This document shows positions 5,580-6,997 of a DNA stretch of 6,997 bases, one piece after another (position 1 is the first letter of the stretch; every line of letters starts with the position of its first letter). Under the pieces are notes generated by a model that was not told the origin of the DNA, made no database searches, and was given only the letters and a program-made list of their open reading frames with translations. Source of the stretch: Paracoccaceae bacterium (GTDB lineage Bacteria; Pseudomonadota; Alphaproteobacteria; Rhodobacterales; Rhodobacteraceae); assembly GCA_026984895.1 (NCBI GenBank), contig JALSRF010000480.1, forward strand, positions 1 through 6,997. Direction: 5' to 3'. Position numbers and translations under genes: made by a program.

Positions 5580-6782
5580 TCAGCCGGCAACCGGCTTGCC
5601 GGCCAGCACGATTGCCGCTCCCAGCAGGGCCAGGGCGGCAAATCCCAGCATCGCGCCGTTGCGTCCCGCGCCGCGCGCGCCCAGCGCCGCAACCGCGGCC
5701 TGCAGCGCATAATAGGCGGCAAACGCACGAGAGGCATAGGCGATGATCTCGAACAGGTTCGCCGTCCAGGTCAGCCCGACGCCCACCAGCGTCAGCACCG
5801 CATAGGCCTGCCGGGTCGAAAGCCGGTGCCCCGAAAGCTCTGCGATCAGCCCGCCCGAGCCGCTGGTGTCGGCCACCGCGGCGCTGAACTGGGCGGCCAG
5901 GGCGGCGGCAACCAGCAACAGCGGCAGGATCGGGGCGACGACCTTCATCATGTCGATGATCGCGGTTTCCTTCAGCGCGATCTCGCCGCGCGCAAAGGTG
6001 TAGGCAAGCAGGACGATGTAGGCCATGTAGATGCCGCTGGAAAGCCATTGCGCCCATCGCATCGAGCGGATGCGCGTGCGCGCCGTGTAGCTTTCGCCCA
6101 GATAGCGCGAGGTTTCGAACCCCTGCACCGTCACGATCAGCCCGAAGCCCAGGGCAACCGCGGGCCAGCCCGTGGTCTCGGGCGGGGTGAACACCAGGCC
6201 TCCGGCGGCCACCTTGTCCCGGAAATACGCGGCCATGCCCACCAGCAGCCCCATGATGATGGCAAGCTTCAGCGAGACCGAGAAATACTCCATCGCCTCC
6301 AGCGCCTTGAAGCCGCGCCCCCAGCCCACCAGCAGGATCACGGCAAAGACTGCCGTGGTCAGCAGGCGCGCGCTCCGGCCATCCGCCGCGGCCGGCGTCA
6401 GGCTCAGCGCGAAGGCGCCGAAAAGGTTCAGGTAATAGGCCACCGAAATCATGTAGGCAAACCCGAGCACCGCCGAAGACAGCGTTTCCAGGCGTTCCTC
6501 CGCCCTTGTGCGTGGGCGCGCGTCATCGCCGATGGCGGCAATGTTGAACCGGATCGCCCAGCCGAACAGGTATGCCACCGTGCAAAGCGCCGCCATCGCC
6601 AGCGGGGCCATGGCGCCATAGGATGCGTTCAGGATCGGGCCGAGCACCAGAAAGCCGCTGCCGATGATCGAGGCAAGCGGCGTCACCATCGCCCGCCACG
6701 GGCGCGAGCGCAGCGCCGGGGGCGACCACATCGCCAGGCCGGTCAGAACCACGGCTGTCAGGATCGCGGCATTCAGATACAC
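5580..6782 (-). CDS. APC-superfamily-like integral membrane transporter, uncharacterised
   Basis: This is a 400-residue inner-membrane protein with about 12 hydrophobic segments (roughly 4-20, 33-52, 57-80, 100-127, 139-154, 165-186, 204-222, 247-264, 281-303, 325-345, 348-367 and 378-395). Two elements resemble the amino acid/polyamine/organocation (APC, LeuT-fold) superfamily: PLASIIGSGFLVLGP (35-49), like the unwound first core helix with its small-residue motif, and GFETSRYLGE (221-230), like the sixth-helix GFE motif. ADTSGSGGLIAELSG (304-318) is a further distinctive loop that I cannot assign to a known substrate class. At 400 residues it is slightly short for APC porters (usually 430-500). 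The start is GTG with AAAGGA at 6790-6795, 7 nt upstream; no other standard start codon occurs upstream in frame before a stop at 6948-6950. Substrate and physiological role are unknown, and the link to mipZ may be positional only. Confidence 0.8.
   Translation of the reverse strand: MYLNAAILTAVVLTGLAMWSPPALRSRPWRAMVTPLASIIGSGFLVLGPILNASYGAMAPLAMAALCTVAYLFGWAIRFNIAAIGDDARPRTRAEERLETLSSAVLGFAYMISVAYYLNLFGAFALSLTPAAADGRSARLLTTAVFAVILLVGWGRGFKALEAMEYFSVSLKLAIIMGLLVGMAAYFRDKVAAGGLVFTPPETTGWPAVALGFGLIVTVQGFETSRYLGESYTARTRIRSMRWAQWLSSGIYMAYIVLLAYTFARGEIALKETAIIDMMKVVAPILPLLLVAAALAAQFSAAVADTSGSGGLIAELSGHRLSTRQAYAVLTLVGVGLTWTANLFEIIAYASRAFAAYYALQAAVAALGARGAGRNGAMLGFAALALLGAAIVLAGKPVAG
5582..5596. repeat. 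Short hairpin at the 3' end of the permease gene
   Basis: AGCCGG (5582-5587) and CCGGCT (5591-5596) form a 6-bp stem with a 3-nt loop across the last codons and the stop of the permease. It abuts the 9-bp tandem repeat. No T tract follows, so it is not a convincing intrinsic terminator. Confidence 0.35.
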
Positions 6783-6783
6783 C

Positions 6784-6863
6784 GGGGGGTCCTTTCGGGT
6801 TGGGATTCGGGTTCGGGACCGGGTCCGGGTGGGGCCCGGGGTGGGATCCGGGTTCGGGTCCGG
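6784..6863. repeat. Degenerate hexamer G-run array in the permease leader
   Basis: Twelve runs of three or more G lie within about 75 nt of the plus strand, at starts 6784, 6797, 6802, 6809, 6815, 6821, 6827, 6831, 6838, 6843, 6850 and 6856. Spacing is close to 6 bp, with a rough GGGTTC/GGGTCC unit. The block sits directly upstream of the permease GTG, so the permease mRNA leader is the C-rich complement, and the G-rich strand is the template for permease transcription. Many sets of four runs fit the G3+N1-7 pattern of a G-quadruplex. The alternating PN/PD-rich reading frame across it is a by-product of the 6-bp period. Confidence 0.75.
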
Positions 6864-6892
6864 CGACCCTGTCAGAGGAATGTGCCCGTGTA

Positions 6893-6903
6893 AACAGCCT
6901 GTT
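6893..6903. promoter_or_regulatory. Inverted repeat AACAG-C-CTGTT, possible operator
   Basis: A perfect 5-bp inverted repeat around a single C lies in the divergent region between the permease and the right-edge gene. It overlaps the start of TTTACA (6894-6889 on the minus strand), which resembles a -35 box for the permease, although no good -10 follows. The regulator is unknown. Confidence 0.3.
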
Positions 6904-6907
6904 ACGC

Positions 6908-6925
6908 ATCGCGCGGCGCCGCGAT
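6908..6925. repeat. GC-rich inverted repeat ATCGCG...CGCGAT
   Basis: ATCGCG (6908-6913) pairs with CGCGAT (6920-6925) around a 6-nt loop, and an alternative perfect 12-bp palindrome CGCGGCGCCGCG lies at 6912-6923. It is followed by TTT on the plus strand, just upstream of the likely promoter of the right-edge gene. It could be an operator or a transcription block isolating that promoter. Neither is shown. Confidence 0.35.
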
Positions 6926-6926
6926 T

Positions 6927-6954
6927 TTGCCGATCGGGGAAACCGGTCTAGTCT
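6927..6954 (+). promoter_or_regulatory. Putative promoter of the right-edge gene
   Basis: TTGCCG (6927-6932) and TAGTCT (6949-6954) are separated by 16 bp. The hexamers match the consensus only partly (4 of 6 and 3 of 6), but this form is common upstream of Rhodobacterales genes as I recall them. Transcription would start near 6961 and give a leader of about 27 nt. Confidence 0.4.
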
Positions 6955-6987
6955 GACAGGATGAAAAACAGGGATTTGGAGGATGTC

Positions 6988-6997
6988 ATGTCAGCAC
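6988..6997 (+). CDS. Start of a gene running off the right edge (product unknown)
   Basis: Only ATG TCA GCA C is present. The strong ribosome binding site GGAGG at 6978-6982 is 5 nt from this ATG, which supports it as the start. An in-frame ATG at 6961 would add nine residues (MKNRDLEDV), but it coincides with the expected transcription start and has only a weak AGG upstream. The product cannot be identified from three codons. Confidence 0.6.

Noticed and set aside
4465..5712. Plus-strand open frame (415 codons) opposite mipZ
   Set aside because: It is antisense to MipZ, whose catalytic motifs are intact. It also crosses the GC hairpins and the tandem repeat without any domain.
5440..6057. 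Collagen-like Gly-Gln-Pro/Gly-Glu-Pro run in a minus-strand frame
   Set aside because: It arises from reading the 9-bp tandem repeat in one frame. The rest of that frame is out of phase with the permease gene and shows no start or domain support.
5412..6893. Plus-strand open frame (493 codons) opposite the permease
   Set aside because: The composition is biased to Arg/Gly/Gln/His, there is no recognisable domain, and it runs fully antisense to a membrane protein with a good ribosome binding site.
6523..6909. Pro-Asn/Pro-Asp dipeptide repeat in a minus-strand frame
   Set aside because: A 6-bp repeat period necessarily yields a dipeptide repeat. The frame then continues out of phase through the permease and is a shadow.

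Overview
The window looks like a chromosomal segment of a high-GC alphaproteobacterium, most likely in the Rhodobacterales (Rhodobacter/Paracoccus/Roseobacter group). The reasons are the GC-rich coding sequence, a MipZ-type division ATPase that closely resembles the Caulobacter protein, a Tat-exported TRAP binding protein, and a YES-type 'predicted N-formylglutamate amidohydrolase' of the form common in this class. The genus call is inference from recalled family patterns, because no search could be run.

Region 1 (1-3551) is a catabolic-type uptake operon on the minus strand, read from high to low coordinates: an N-formylglutamate amidohydrolase-like enzyme (2638-3429), the small TRAP permease DctQ (1988-2641), the large TRAP permease DctM (654-1988), and the Tat-exported periplasmic binding protein DctP, whose 3' end is cut off by the window edge (1-501). 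The first three genes overlap by 4 nt and by 1 nt, so they are almost certainly translated from one message. A 152-nt gap with a hairpin separates dctM from dctP. An RpiR-family regulator (3552-4424) is divergently transcribed. The 122-nt divergent spacer holds two near-identical palindromic sites with an AGAATTCT core, 31 bp apart and flanking a perfect TTGACA -35 box for the operon. They are the best candidate RpiR operators. The simplest model is that DctPQM imports a carboxylate, possibly an N-acylated amino acid or related compound, the hydrolase processes it in the cytoplasm, and RpiR senses a metabolite through its SIS domain. The substrate is not known from the sequence.

Region 2 (4425-4572) is a very GC-rich spacer between convergent genes. 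It contains tandem hairpins that could end transcription of rpiR.

Region 3 (4573-6782) has two minus-strand genes. mipZ (4573-5385) encodes the ParA/MinD-type ATPase that positions the division site in alphaproteobacteria, with its own likely promoter. Upstream of it, an uncharacterised membrane protein of about 400 residues with APC-superfamily (LeuT-fold) hallmarks (5580-6782) is bracketed by two unusual low-complexity blocks: a 9-bp tandem repeat just past its stop codon, and a G-run array of about 6-bp period filling its 5' leader.

Region 4 (6783-6997) is a divergent intergenic region with inverted repeats and a plausible plus-strand promoter. It leads into a gene of which only the first codons are present at the right edge. 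No RNA genes, insertion sequences, CRISPR arrays or phage features were seen.
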